From Trichobilharzia regenti (Eukaryota > Platyhelminthes > Trematoda > Strigeidida > Schistosomatidae): DNA of 64,000 bases. Shown here in pieces: positions 33,656-46,374 of this stretch. The DNA lies in contig OX235270.1 of the NCBI GenBank assembly GCA_944472135.2, positions 146,397,632-146,461,631 on the forward strand, written 5' to 3'. Numbering within the stretch: the first letter of the stretch is position 1; each line of letters begins with the position of its first letter. Under the pieces are notes generated by a model. That model did no database searches. It saw only the letters and a program-made list of their open reading frames with translations, and was not told the origin of the DNA. A program made the position numbers and the translations under genes.

Positions 33656-35311
33656 CTCAATATAGTTGTCGAAAGGAGGAATTAGGTTGACTCATTGATG
33701 ACTCAGTTCTTGAGCACCTTTTATTCATTGCATTCATGCTTCACTTATTTGGAAGTTACACATCACCTCCAATGGGTTGACCTCAACACAGATACAAAAG
33801 GCTTGAGTGTGTGTGTGTGTGGTGGGGGTCACTGAATTAAAAGTCATCTATCGCCTAGATGTGATATATCCAGTTAGCTATCGATCAAAGGATGTATATA
33901 CTCTGCGCGTACCACAGTTCACTCCATCCCTCCTTTATTGTAGTGAAATATAATCATTGACTGGAGACTTTTGCTGACACGTGGCTTAATACTGTTCTCA
34001 GTGGCACAGATGAATTCAATTCACTCTATATGGTCTCTCATATCTAAATATCTAAAAACCCTTTTGTTGTTGTTCCATGTTACTATTCTTTCTCCCCCGA
34101 ATTTTCCACTTATTATGGTAGACTTCTAAATTCCTCTTCTTTTCACTCTCGTTTCTGTGCTAAACGGAGGAGTGTGACTATTTTGACTCCTACCTACAAC
34201 ACTTTTCAGTGCAAATTTGTACACGTTGAAACGTTGTCATCAATGAGTCTATATATCATCAATAAAAGCATCTTTTAAAGTGATACATCAACTAAACAGA
34301 CTAAGTCGATGTCAAAGAGGCTACCATCATTAACTAAATCGTCTGTCGTCCACAGTAGAAGTGCATGTTAGTTATCACATAACATGTTGTTAACCGTCAA
34401 CTGGCGAAGGAAGGAAGGAAGAGAGTTCAAGCAGCTATCTCAAAGCTTGTCACACAGTCGTCGTCAACAGAGTATTTCAGCTTACAAAATACACATTAAT
34501 GAAAGAAACATAAAAACAAAAGAAGAAAAAGAAGAATTCTCACTTCCTTACCATAATTTGTTTCATTCATACGATTCCAATCCAGTTCTGATGTTCCAAG
34601 TTCACGCACAAGGGTCATATGACGCAGACATGAAGACCGAAGGGGATATTTTTTATTTGAACACAGGTAGCATCTAGTTGAATGGATTGGGAATGAAAAG
34701 GAAACGCACACACAGACGCAAAGTTAGACAACGTACAGAATATAACTATATATATATATATATATATATATTCACAGCTAAACACATAAAATGGAACAGC
34801 AAGAGGTTGGGTGTATAGCGAAACAGACTTCGTGGTTAATTAACGACGGTTCATCACACAGCAACCCCTCGCATCACTTCTGAAACTCTCCACTTACAAT
34901 GACTACAAAGCTTACTTTACAATAAAAACAAAACAAAAACATGACATTATATACTACTGATTGATGGGTATGAGCAGTTGGACACCAAATCGACAAGTAA
35001 TGCTTGCTAACCAGCCAGCCAGATCGAAACAACACAGAAGGTCGTTTAGGTGGTTTTCGGGAAGCAGCGCTCCATTCAGTTCAGGGAGGCGTCCACCCAC
35101 ATCAGTTCAAATCAACCAAATTCTGGTTAGCTACTTTCTTCAACAAACTAGCATTATCGAATTTCGAAATTGCAGATTAATCCGTAACTTCCAATTCGGA
35201 AAATAGAATAAATTTGGCCTTATAGTTCGCAATACGCTGAGTTCAATAGAATAGGAACACTGATGCTGGGACACAGAAGCGCTGACCGCTTGACTAACGC
35301 CAACAACCATT
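33656..35311. other. Gene-free intron segment with (TA)n
   Basis: No domain was recognised. It contains a GTGTGTGTG run near 33810, a Lys-rich A-rich run near 34500 and the TA microsatellite at 34747-34771. Confidence 0.4.
34747..34771. repeat. (TA)n microsatellite
   Basis: An uninterrupted TA dinucleotide run of about 25 bases. Confidence 0.9.
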
Positions 35312-35315
35312 ATAG

Positions 35316-35622
35316 TGTGGTGAGAGCTAGCTGCCAGCCAAAATTGGTAGACAGTAATTTACGTCAATGTTAATGTCCCCAATATTGGTCGTGAGAAGAA
35401 TGAGAACAAAGGCGGGTACAATTAACATATAGATGATCTGACATTCAAGAAACAGCCACAAAGAGATGCAAGGTTAACTTTCTGTGAGAAACAACCAATC
35501 AGAAGACTGTGTTTTTCTGATAACAATAATCTATAATAATGTACATGAAAATCTATAAATATGTGTTGATTTCCATAATAAACGATCTGTTGCCTGGCTG
35601 GTCCTTGTCTTCTGTTGTTACA
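35316..35622 (+). mobile_element. Solo LTR of the array family (plus sense)
   Basis: Starts TGTGGTGAGAGC and ends CTGTTGTTACA, matching the array LTR on its sense strand with substitutions, over 307 bp. ATAG lies directly on both sides (35312-35315 and 35623-35626), a clean 4-bp target duplication. The body has been lost by LTR-LTR recombination. Confidence 0.85.
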
Positions 35623-36297
35623 ATAGTACAGCTGGTTACCTATTTCCCCTACCCGGCTGTATTTAAGCCAAAACATGCAACCCTGCACATCACATGAGGA
35701 GCATATTAAGCAGTATCCGGATAAGAAGACTAAGCGTAAGTATGCTGACAGAAAAAATGATGTGTATGATTAATGGATAAATATCCACCTAGCCAAGAAC
35801 ACCAGGTGTAAGAGGAAATATCCAGACTGACACCTTCTTTGTACAATCTCATCATACACACATGTGACATGTCCCACTCTATACATCATCATTTGGTTCA
35901 CTTAACATTATCTCTTACCTGATATCATCATCGAAAGGATGATGATAGAACCAAAGCCTACACAACCACACAAATGGAATGGGGAGGTGACAAAGAGAGA
36001 GAGACAGACAGACAGATAGACAGGAAGATGTAATGAGAACCTTCAGACATACAACCGAAACTCAGTATACTTACATTATTAAGTAGTGTTAGTCGGTCAG
36101 TTGGTTGGTCACAGTTAGTTAGTTAGTTGCTCGCAAAAACGTGCTTACATCTCATCCTGTGGCATAATCACCACCAACACCACCACCACCACTCAATAAT
36201 CAACTGCTGTTCCTCCAGCAGTCATTGTCAACTTTAATTACAATAAACAGACAGTAATGTGAATTGCCTCAAAAATATATAAATACATAAATACACA

Positions 36298-36637
36298 TGA
36301 AACAACAGAAGACAAGGGCCAGCCAGGCAACAGATCGTTTATTAAGGAAATCAGCACGTATTTATATATATTTCATGTACATTATTATAGCTTATTCAAG
36401 CAGACAAACACAGTCTCCTGATTGGTTGTTTCTTGCTCAAGGTTATTCTGTACTGCTTGTGACTGGTTTCTCAGAAAGTCAAGCCATATATCTGCGAATG
36501 GTATTTGCCCACGTTAAGCCTGCTGTGATTGGTTGTTGAATCAGTCTTGTTCATATTTTCTCACGGCCAATATTAGCGACATAGACATTGACGTAAATTA
36601 ATGTCTACCAATTGGTTAGGAGCCTGCTATCACCATA
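36298..36637 (-). mobile_element. Solo LTR of the array family (minus sense)
   Basis: The plus-strand sequence begins TGAAACAACAGAAGACAAG and ends CTATCACCATA, with body blocks such as 'gattggttgtt' and 'gtaaattaatgtctacca' as in the other LTRs. The flanks are CACA and CATA, an imperfect 4-bp duplication. It lies within 700 bp of the opposite-sense solo LTR at 35316, so the two form an inverted pair. Confidence 0.8.
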
Positions 36638-36639
36638 CA

Positions 36640-39500
36640 TACATTTGTGATGACAATGATTATCAAACATCATACTGTGTGTGTGTGTGATAACAAAATA
36701 GCTCATGTAATAATAACATAGAATAAATACCCCCACAGAATAATGAATGCATGACTAGTAGAAAGGTGTGTAGAATTATTCAGATTAGTAATAGCAGTAG
36801 GGGCAAATAAAGCATTGTGTAGCAACAAAAGCAAGGTGGTGACAACAGTTCTGATGAGACGAAAACAACAACAAGAACAACATTTCAAAGATCAAATGAT
36901 ATTTATTGGATCAAATAAGTAAGACAAAAGCAGAAAAGGCGACAAGTGACATGGTATGTCGGGAAATTCGCAGTTTGCAATTTTTACACACATTTCAAGT
37001 GGAGACCAAGTTATTCCGATCAAAATATGTGTGGTGGCTGTCTGGTAGTATGCATGAATGGTAATCCCAGGGGAAGGCGAGCAAACTAACACACTACTGA
37101 TTGATTGAGATGAGTAGCTGTATACCATTGAGTCAAACGGGGCAGGGTAGGTACACCGCCACTGACGAGTGCGGTCTAAAATGAGCGAGACTGCCATCCA
37201 GTGTTTAGATCATATCGATCCAGCTGGGATGGCTAGTGAGTACTGCTCGGTCCATATGAGTAGTAATGCAACTACCTACTACTACTACTACTACTATTAC
37301 AACTCATCTCAATCACCAGTCAGTAGTTTATAGTTTTATATCGGAGAAATGGTTCATTCAAAGTGTTCTGAGTAATAAAATAGCTATTGAAAAATAATAA
37401 GAGGTGGAGTGTAAACAACAAATCGATAAAATAGGCAAAGTTAAAATATCATAGCCAAAACTCCAATGACTTTGAGCAGCCAATCGATCATCAGAATTCA
37501 GATACAAAAACGGTTGAATCGTCGTTGAAAAATGCACTAAAGAAAAAAAAGTACTGCAAAAGTGACATTACAACATGTTATTGTCGTTTATGTGTTGTAA
37601 GAATGTCTTTCATTCACTGCACAGATGATCTGTGATCTGATCTGATCATACCAATCTCGATAGATGCATTCACCCAGGTGAATGAATGTAGGGCAGCCAT
37701 GACACATTGCGATCCATTGTCCATTGAGACACTGTTCTTTAACCTACCACCTCCTAACCCTGACAATAATCCCAACTCCTAATCCGAACTTTGACCCAGT
37801 TATAACCTTGACTCGACACCATAAACCTTGCTTTTAAAAGCCATAACCCTAACTAACAGTATAGATTTGCAGAGAAAGTATCTAGAGAATAAGTAGTATG
37901 CCGTGTCTACCCTCTCCAAGTCCAAAAAGCCAAGCATAATTCAATTTGGAATAACCTTTCATAGCAATCACTGCATCTGACTGACCTTTGAAGGTGGTCA
38001 ACTTTTGAAAGACCTTCACTTTTGAGGCTATGCTACTTTAACTTCGTCGATGAATAAGTAGATAAACGCCAATAAGTGTCAATATGCACCTACATATTCT
38101 CCCATTTCGCTAGCCAGGCGGGATACAAACGGACACTTGGTACAGCCAGCCAATGTACTCACTCAACTCTACAACAGGAGCAAATCAACTGGTGTATTAT
38201 TCTATGCTTATATGTTAATGTGATCACATCAAACTTTTTCAAAAGAGGGATGAGATCAAGACGTTTACACGTAGAAGTAGTAGCTGAAACACTAGCAATT
38301 CAAATGAATAAATAAATAAATAAGGCCGAGGTAGAAATAGGGAATGAATATAAACACACACACACACACCTGGTTATTCGCCTGCCATTAATCTCATGAA
38401 CATATAGTTTTACACTCCTTTTCTAAGACGTATACACACACACATTCCATGAATCATTTTTATTAAAATCTCACCAAATCATTACAATGATAATAGCAGT
38501 AATCAGAATAGCACACAGAATAGTGTTCAAGCTGATCTTACCACTTAGCACTACATATTGCAGTAGGAAGACAAAACTCAAAATGGAAAAACCAGAAAGA
38601 CTTGAGAGTCACGCATATATATATATACGTATGTGTGATATCAATTTAATGAGATTTAATTTATTTGAGAATGGTATCATAGACAGAAGGTACACACACA
38701 TACGCATATAGTAACATCTAGGAGTCCCACAATTGAAAACTAACAGAAAGAGGGAGGTGGTGTCAGAACGGAAAAATGTCTATATTAGTCATGAAGTTCA
38801 GATTTATGTACGCGGGTGAGATGTGACAGCCTGATTGCATAGTTTAATAGCTTTTTCAAAGTATTATTCAACCTGAATATTCAAATCCTCAGCTGGTGGG
38901 GTATAACAACTTAATCATCCTTCTTCAGTGTTAGGTAATTTTTATGTTGCCAAGTTACTGTAAGGATAATAAAACCATGTATAGATTGTTTGATTGCATA
39001 AGTGTAGGAAATTATAAAAGCAGCATGTGTGTTTGTTTACATTATGAAACTGCTCATCACGCATTCGTGTTGATTATGTTACTTCTTGGTCAGTGGTGGT
39101 GGTGGTGGAGCCAGGTCAAATCCTGTCGCCTTATTCCATCATTCCTATTCCAGACAATATAGATCCCATTTCATATGAAGTGCTTCTGATAATATGAAAA
39201 ATTCTTTGTAATTTTTGTAATTCTTCTGGATGATTTATTTCTTCAATAGAGTCGAAATAAACTTTTTTTCAGCCTGATCTTTAAATTCTCGTGTAATAAT
39301 ACTTTGATACAGGCGCTATTAGCAGCAGCATTAAATAACCAGATGTCAGTAAAAACGATAATATCTCCTTTTGTTCTTTTTCGTCCATTCATTCATTCAT
39401 TTACTCATTCACTGGGAAATACAAAGACTTTTATAATAATGATTATCATATACTAACTGACTAGTGACGAAGATTTTTCAAACTATTAGAAGTAAAATTA
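36640..39500. other. 2.9-kb intron stretch without recognised gene
   Basis: Only simple sequence is obvious: (TG)n near 36680, (ACT)n near 37280-37300, (AC)n at about 38353-38369, and AAAT repeats near 38310. No transposon domain is readable. Confidence 0.4.
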
Positions 39501-39504
39501 AATT

Positions 39505-39590
39505 TGTGGATGGTGACTAGCAGTGGAATCCAGGATGCGCATTTCGTCCTATTTGGGACTCGTCAGCTGGGAAATCTAAAATTCAATTAT
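39505..39590 (-). ncRNA. Sm-alpha-type hammerhead ribozyme fragment
   Basis: The minus strand reads CAGCTGACGAGTCCCAAATA then GGACGAAATGCGCATCCTGG and ATTCCACTGC. The core is complete: CTGACGA (C-U-G-A-N-G-A), stem II GTCC/GGAC around CAAATA, then GAAA. A short helix III TGC/GCA follows, with the cleavage-site TC before CTGG. However, the usual 5' strand of stem I (GCAGGTACATCCAG) is replaced by unrelated sequence apart from CCAG, so stem I would be only about four base pairs. It is a 5'-truncated repeat copy that may be weakly active. Confidence 0.7.
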
Positions 39591-39717
39591 ATTAAAAGTG
39601 AATTTCATATAAATGCGTATATTAGATACATCAGATAGTGAAGGTTTCGACAGCAATTTATGCATTGTTCATAATAATATCGCCAGTTATAATCAAACAA
39701 CTTCGAGACATTCGCTC

Positions 39718-39729
39718 TATAGTCTTCTT
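39718..39729. repeat. 12-bp target-site duplication, left copy
   Basis: TATAGTCTTCTT here recurs at 43380-43391 and brackets the RTE element. It fixes the element's first base at 39730 and last base near 43379. Confidence 0.9.
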
Positions 39730-42700
39730 GCCTCCAAAGCCTCAGGATGGTCGGGGGTGGGTATCTTGCGCTGCGGGTTGGCCACCCCTCCGCACACCTC
39801 TTGAAATGCTCCCATATGACCGTGCGTCTTACATAGCCTCTCCTGAGGAAGTCCTACTCACTGCCTTCACGTGGCGGAGGTGTTTCTCACTAAAGTGAGA
39901 GGGCAAAAGCGGATGCCCGGCGCTCTCCACCGGGTTGACTGTCCATTGGATGACAGTCTAGGGGAGATGGCTAAACCCTGATTCCAAACCTTCAACGACT
40001 GGCGTGTGAAGCTCACCGGAGCTCACCGGCAGTCGTATGGACAAAGGGCTTGTTGGATGTCCTGGATGTCTGGCCCCATTCAAAAAGGCGTATGAACCGA
40101 ACTCCGGTCACCGGCTGCCAATGGATAGTGGACTCCTTACTCCACTCCTACTGCCTTGTAGGTCACACTTGGCTGTGTAAAGGCTAGAGCTGCACTCTCA
40201 AACAAAAGGCCGAGCGATTCTGGGGACATCACTTGTACCAAATTCCCAAGAAACTTCATGAACTCTCCTACAAACAACTCTCACCATGCTACGGCGTTCC
40301 CGGTAAGCGACGCGCCCTGTGCTCACCCGGTGGCCAGTGTGAAAAGTAAGCTAGCTGGGAAATTAACACTTAGAAACCAAGTATTTGTTGGCTGCTGGAA
40401 TGTTAGGACGCTGTTGGATCCTGGTAGCCAGTCTATCACCATGCGTTCTTTATATGACTACAAGGTAGACATAGCGTGTCTATCTGAAGTGAGGTTACCC
40501 GATCATGGCTCCCGCCGAATAGCCGTACCTGGAACAGATTCTTCATTCTGGTTGCTTCATAGTGGACCCCAGAATAATTCGGGACAACACGGGGTAGCAT
40601 TTGCTCTCAGTAACAAAGCCAATAATGCCCTAATATCATTCGAACCGGTCAACTCCAGAGTTGCAGTCGCTAGGTTCAAGGGTTCCCCGCTCGACATTTC
40701 TGTTCTCGCTGTCTATGCCCCAACCCTCGACTCTGATGAAAGTATCAAAGACGAATTTTATGACAATCTTCAAGAGGCAATCAACAAAATCCCAAAGCGT
40801 GACGTTCTCATAGTAGCCGGCGATTGGAACGCCCGCACTGGCCCTTCAGACGACGCGACAAAACATATACTAGGCAAACACGGTCTCGATCAGCGCTGCC
40901 GTAATGGTGATAGACTTTTAGCTTTTTCTGATTACAATCGATTATATATCACCAACACTCGATTTCAACACCCAAGAAAACATCTTCTCACCTGGTATTC
41001 GAACGACGGTCGCACTGCACATCAGATCGACTACATTCTAGTGCGCTCACGCTGGATCTCCTCGGTGGAAGACTGTCGATCCTATCGTGGAGCAGAGGCC
41101 GGAAATAAAGGGGGATCAGACCATACTCTAGTTAGGGCGAAATTCAAACTTCGTTTAACGACACGCCAGAAGGTGCGACCTCCGAAGCGTATCAATGTTG
41201 CCCCGCTTCAATGTTCGACAAAGCGACAAGCCTTGTCCAAACAAATCCAGGCCGAACTAAGCACCGCAGATGAACCAACATCCACATCTTCTAATACACC
41301 CGAGACACGATGGAATCATTTCAAAGAAGTAGTCTCTAAAGCTTCAATGTCGCATTTGGGTACCACATCCAAGAAGCAGAAAGACTGGATTTCAGAGCAC
41401 ACCATGCTTCTATCCTCGCAAGCCAGAGACGCTCGCCTAGCAAAGTCTCCAGTTTATCGCTCCCTCAGGCGCAAAGCTACACAGTCTGCTAGGAACGACA
41501 GAAATCGCTATTGGTCTAACGTGGCGACTAACATGGAAGCAGCATCAAATGTAGGCGATTTCGGAAAACTTTATCGCCTCATACGCCAATCATCTGGCAA
41601 ACGCCTTAACAGTCATGCTGTGTTACGCACAGCATCAGGAGAAATTATTTCGGACACCAATGGTAAGATGGAACGATGGGCCGAACACTTCAAGCAGCTA
41701 CTCAATCGCGACGCTGGTCAACCGTCTCATCGACCGATACGACACTTACCAACACCCTACGTAGTTGACTGCGATCCACCCACTCCAACCGAAATAGCTA
41801 AAACAATTAACAGACTCAGAAACAAAAAAGCTCCGGGCGAAGATGGTCTACCTCCAGAAATATACAAGGCCTGCACTCCAGCGCTAATCGATGCACTGCA
41901 CTCGCTGTTCTGCCCAATTTGGGAGTCCGAAACCATTCCTTCCGATTGGAGCACCTCAGTTCTGCTACCGTTCCACAAAAAGGGAGACAGGTCAATATGC
42001 GAGAACTACCGAGGCATAAGTCTGATTGATATCGCTGCTAAGGTTTTTGTTTCCATTCTCCTGAACCGCTTCGCGGCCGAACGCCACGTGCGAACAAGGC
42101 CAAATCAAGCCGGATTTCGACCTGGAAGAGGCTGTGTTGATCAATTATTCACACTGCGAAGAATTTTGGAACACAGGGACAAATTCCAACAGCCGACGGT
42201 TGCTTGCTTCATCGACTTCCAAGCGGCATTCGACTCAGTTGATCGAGGAGCACTCTGGTATCTAATGGAGCTCGACGGAGTTCCGACCAAGCTAATCAAC
42301 CTGCTCAGGTCATACTACTCCAACACCAAAGCTCGAGTCCGAATGAACGGTGAAGAGTCCCGCACTTTTGAGGTAACCAGCGGTGTCCGGCAAGGTTGTC
42401 CAGCATCCCCCATCCTGTTCAATTTCACAATTGATTGGATTTTGCGGCACGCTCTAACCGAGCACCACGGCGTCCAACTTTCGCCCGATATTCACATAAC
42501 CGACCTCGAATTCGCCGACGACGTCGTGCTGTTAGCTGAAAACTTCCCCGATATGCAACAGGCGCTCGACCAGATAAATCACCTCGCGCCTACTATCTGT
42601 TTGAAAATTAACACTTCCAAAACCAAAATGTTTTCGAACACATCCACCAGCAATGATGAAATCTTATCCCTAAATGGGGCACCTATTGAAATTGTGCCAT

Positions 42701-43379
42701 CCTTCAGATATCTGGGATCCATAATGCTCCCCAACGGCCAAGCGAAAAACGAAGTGAATGCGCGAATCTCTAACGCCCGGAATGCGTTTCTACAGCTGAG
42801 GAGCGTTCTATGGAGCAAGAGAGAAATCAGTCTCAGGACTAAAATTCGGGTCTACCAAGCTTCCATACGACCCGTTCTCCTGTATGGCTGTGAAACCTAG
42901 CCTCTTCGCGCGGAAGATTTACGCAGACTCGAGGTAGAAGACCATTGGTGTCTCAGGTACATTCTGCATGTTCGTTGGCAGGACAAACTCTCCAACGAAG
43001 AAGTGCGTCGTCGTTGCTACAACATCAACCAAATTCCAGTACTGGTCCAACAACGCCGCCTTCGGTGGTTTGGCCATGTTCTGCGCCGACCAGATGACGA
43101 TCTGGTCAAATCAGTTCTAAATCCCTCGCCATCACCATCTTGGCGATGTCGCAGGGGCGGACAGCTGAAGACATGGCTTGGTACAGTCAAGGCAGATATG
43201 GAGTGCCTGGGGCTACAAACCGTCTACGGACTCCGTATGTGGAACAAGAATTGGATATCCCTATCGCAAAACCTTGCTTCAGATCGCCGCGCCTGGGCAG
43301 CGATGATTCGAGACGTTCATGAAGCCGGCTCATCCTCCCGTAGGAGATAGCCGAAGTAAAGTAAAGTAAAGTAAGTAAG
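39730..43379 (+). mobile_element. Full-length RTE retrotransposon (Perere-3/SR3-like)
   Basis: The 3,650-bp element lies between perfect 12-bp duplications and has a GC-rich 5' UTR of about 528 bp. It carries a single EN-RT ORF, interrupted once, and a short 3' UTR ending in (GTAAA)n/(GTAA)n repeats. Short tandem-repeat tails are usual for RTE-type elements. The family assignment to Perere-3/SR3 rests on general resemblance, not a search. It is the youngest-looking LINE copy in the window. It lies in the putative 25-kb intron, antisense to the zinc-finger gene. Confidence 0.92.
40258..43350 (+). pseudogene. RTE endonuclease/reverse transcriptase ORF with one internal stop
   Basis: Codons 1-880 are open (to 42900). 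A TAG at 42898-42900 stands where relatives have Trp in 'ETWP', and the same frame then continues 149 codons to a TAG at 43348. EN boxes: GCWNVRT, LSEVRL, YAPT, AGDWNARTG, HQIDYILV and GGSDHTLVRAKF (residues about 45-300). RT boxes: KKAPGEDGLPPEIYK, NYRGISLIDIAAKV, GFRPGRGCVDQLFTLR, CFIDFQAAFDSVDR, SGVRQGCPASPILFNF and LEFADDVVLLAE (about 520-765). After the stop come LRWFGHVLRRPDD and a C-terminal tail. The 880-residue truncated product still contains both catalytic domains, so partial activity is conceivable. Confidence 0.92.
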
Positions 43380-43391
43380 TATAGTCTTCTT
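43380..43391. repeat. 12-bp target-site duplication, right copy
   Basis: TATAGTCTTCTT, identical to 39718-39729, follows the GTAA-rich tail. Confidence 0.9.
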
Positions 43392-44548
43392 TATTCTTTC
43401 CTATTCTTTGTCGTCGTAAGAGTAGTCGAATTTTCCAGATGTCCGACTGGACACTTGCTGAATAATTCCCATTACACGTATTTTCAGTCGATTCGATAAG
43501 CAAAGCTTCAGTCATCATTCTCTCTCTCTCTCTCGCTGTCTGTCCTCCCCACCCTGTTGCATTAGATTTTACAAGTAAGGAGGGGAATCTTCCACGGTTA
43601 GTTTTTACCACATAAAGGAAAAAAGATGGCAAGTTAAACACAACAACTATGTACAGGAAACCCATATTCATAAAAGGATATTTCTTCGGTAGAAATTCTT
43701 AGTCATACTTAACATCCCAATTCACAATTATACAAATATGTATTGATATGACAGCTAATACGCTTGTCGTTACCTCAACGGTAGGCAAGCCTATTGCTCT
43801 AACCAATACTAGCAACAACAGCAACACCAGGCAATACCACCGAAAGTGAGACGCAAGATGATAAGAGGAGACAGACACCTGGAGCAGAGAGCTCTTACTA
43901 TCTCCTGTCAACAGCAAACACGATTGTCAGCCCTCGTATATGCGTCTATGTATAGATACATAGTCAAATGCATGCTCTAAATGGCCTTGACACACACTAA
44001 TCAATCACACTGACAAATTAAAGAAGCCGAAACCCAATAGGACTTCATCAGCATAATTCGGGTGGGAGAAATACAACCAGACATACTTACATTACATCAG
44101 CTTTACAAATAGCACGGATCACATACACAAAATAAAAGGCATCGAAATTCAATTACTCTGTTCTTATATAAAATAAAAGTAGGCACTCACTAATGACACA
44201 GTTTTTTTGTTCAGCCAAGAAATTTCTTTTCAACAACTTCATTTTCAAACCAACTGTACAGTCGTATTTATATTACAGAAAAAGGTTATTAAGTAGCACT
44301 AAATAATTGCTCAGTCAATGTTCGTATACATGTGGTAAGAATAACCATAATTACAATGTTATAAGGCGTGGAGTTGAAGTGGATAAATTACAAAAATATT
44401 AAAGATTGTTTTATAAGCTAATTAATATCAAAAATGTCAAGTGTTGTCTAAAAATTTAAAAAAATTAGGAGTACGATTACGATTAGAATGAAGATGTGAA
44501 GTGAAGTGGAAAGAGTTCAAGTGGTGAAATAAGATAAAATAAAAACTA
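43392..44548. other. Gene-free intron segment
   Basis: No domain was recognised. A (CT)n run lies near 43520. The 113-codon frame at 43330-43671 on the minus strand is only partly outside the RTE element and has no motif. Confidence 0.4.
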
Positions 44549-44559
44549 GAAAGAACATT
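44549..44559. repeat. 11-bp target-site duplication, left copy
   Basis: GAAAGAACATT here and at 47701-47711 bracket the SR2-type element, defining it as 44560-47700. Confidence 0.88.
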
Positions 44560-44878
44560 CTGTCTGTCTGGATTCAACATAGAACTTGGCACCGAAGAGT
44601 AGCAGTTCGAGTTGCCACGTTCCAAATAGCACACAAAGGTAGACAAGAAGATGAGTGAAGGGAATCAATAGAGTTTGACAGGTATAAGAGCGAAACAGAA
44701 TGGGTAATGGTAAAAAGAAATATGAAAGATTACAGAGACTGAATATATCTGCGCTGGCCATTGACAACGATTTTGAGCCATGTCACCTATTGTCTCCAGC
44801 CATTGATTCCTAGAGTCCTGAGGGCCCCAACCCGGAAGTCTGCATCTCCCTACCTGACTCAGTTTAACTGTCAAGGAT

Positions 44879-45829
44879 TTATTTCATGGATTGATGGCAT
44901 GTTTTTGTTTGGCCACCACTTACCCTTTTCCAACCTGCACCTATGTCAGCTAGTAATGCCCGTCGGGGGAGGCGATGGTTAGACATGCACACCACGTGAC
45001 CTAGCCATCTCAATCTATGTAACTTTATAGCCTCGTCAATTGATTTTCCCTCTTTGCCCAATACTCTACGCCTAACGTCAACATTACTTACCTTATTATA
45101 CCACCTAACGTGAGAAAGAGATCGTAGACATCTATGATCAAAAACAGTAAACCATTTCATGTCTTCAACTCGTATTGGCCATGTTTCAGAGCCATAGAGA
45201 AGGACGGAGCGAACTGATGAGCAGTTCACACGCCCCTTGGTTGATAGCCGGATATCACGCCTACGCCAGAGATGGTGTAAGTTGGCAAAAACAGCTCGAG
45301 CTTTTTGGATCCGTGCTGAGATTTCATCGCCAATCAGTCCGTTGGTGCTAATACAACTTCCCAAATAGGTGAAGTGGTCAACATGTTCTATCACTTCACT
45401 CCCTATCACTAAGCTAGGAGTTGACGTAGTCCAGTCCTGTAGCAGCATCTTACATTTTGCAGGGGCAAATCGCATGCCAAACATACGAAGATTGCTGCTC
45501 AAGGTGTTCAGAAGACTCTGCTGGATTTTGTCAGCATCCTCCCCTAACAGGACTATGTCATCTGCATATTCTAAGTCCATAAGATTATTCCCTGGTAACA
45601 AGTCGATTCCTAAGTCATTACGTTCACTTAAGGATACTTCCATTAGCATATCTATGATGAAGTTAAACAGAAATGGGGAAAGTGGACATCCCTGTCGGAC
45701 ACCACTGGTTGTTACCAATTCAGATGACAATTCCCCATAAGCCCTTACACGACTACGTGAGTTTGAATAGAGTGCCTTGATTAGTGCAATGTACTTTCTT
45801 GGCACTCGCTTCATAGTAAACATTGCCAT
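44879..45829 (-). pseudogene. SR2-type RT C-terminal half
   Basis: A 316-codon open segment: VTTSGVRQGCPLSPFLFNF (motif 4), LEYADDIVLLGEDADKIQQ (motif 5, intact YADD), PAKCKMLLQDW (motif 6) and FTYLGSCIS (motif 7). The distal region follows with LWRRRDIRLSTKGRV, LLYGSETWP, FDHRCLRSLSHVRW and LHRLRWLGHVVCM. It supplies the intact Trp (ETWP) that is a stop in the RTE at 42898. Confidence 0.85.
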
Positions 45830-46374
45830 AGTACCTTTCGATCCACGGAGTCGAAGGCTGCCTTCAAGTCAAGAAATATGGCAATTGTTGGACGCCGAAA
45901 AGTGTGTCTATGTTCTAGAATCTGTCGAAGAGTGAAGATATGATCTATGCACCCTCTACCTGGTCTAAAGCCTGCTTGATTTTCCCTCGTTTGTTCCTCC
46001 CGAGTTCTCCTTAGTCTGTGCATGATTACTGAGCCTAGGATTTTAGAGACTATGTTCGTTAGGCTGATCCCCCTATGATTATCACACGAGGACTTGTTTC
46101 CCTTCTTGAATATCGGTATAATAAGTGACTTACCCCAGTCTGATGGCACTGTCTCTGATTCCCAGACTTTGCCTAGTACCTCAGTTAATCTACAAACTAG
46201 TATGTCACCCCCATATTTAAACACCTCCGGAATAATTCCGTCGGGTCCTGCCGCTTTGCCTCGTTTCAAATTACTGATAGCTTTTGTGACCTCACTTACA
46301 GACGGCGGACCAGTGTCTATATCCCATTCGGGTGTGTTGTGGATGTCGGGGAGGTTCAGTGTGGCTGTAGGCAA
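45811..46374 (-). pseudogene. SR2-type RT N-terminal half
   Basis: A 187-codon segment with NLKRGKAAGPDGIIPEVFKY (motif 1), CDNHRGISLTNIVSKILGS (motif 2), QAGFRPGRGCIDHIFTLRQ (motif 2a) and IFLDLKAAFDSVDRKVLW (motif 3). The downstream frame follows after a shift at about 45.82 kb. Confidence 0.85.
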
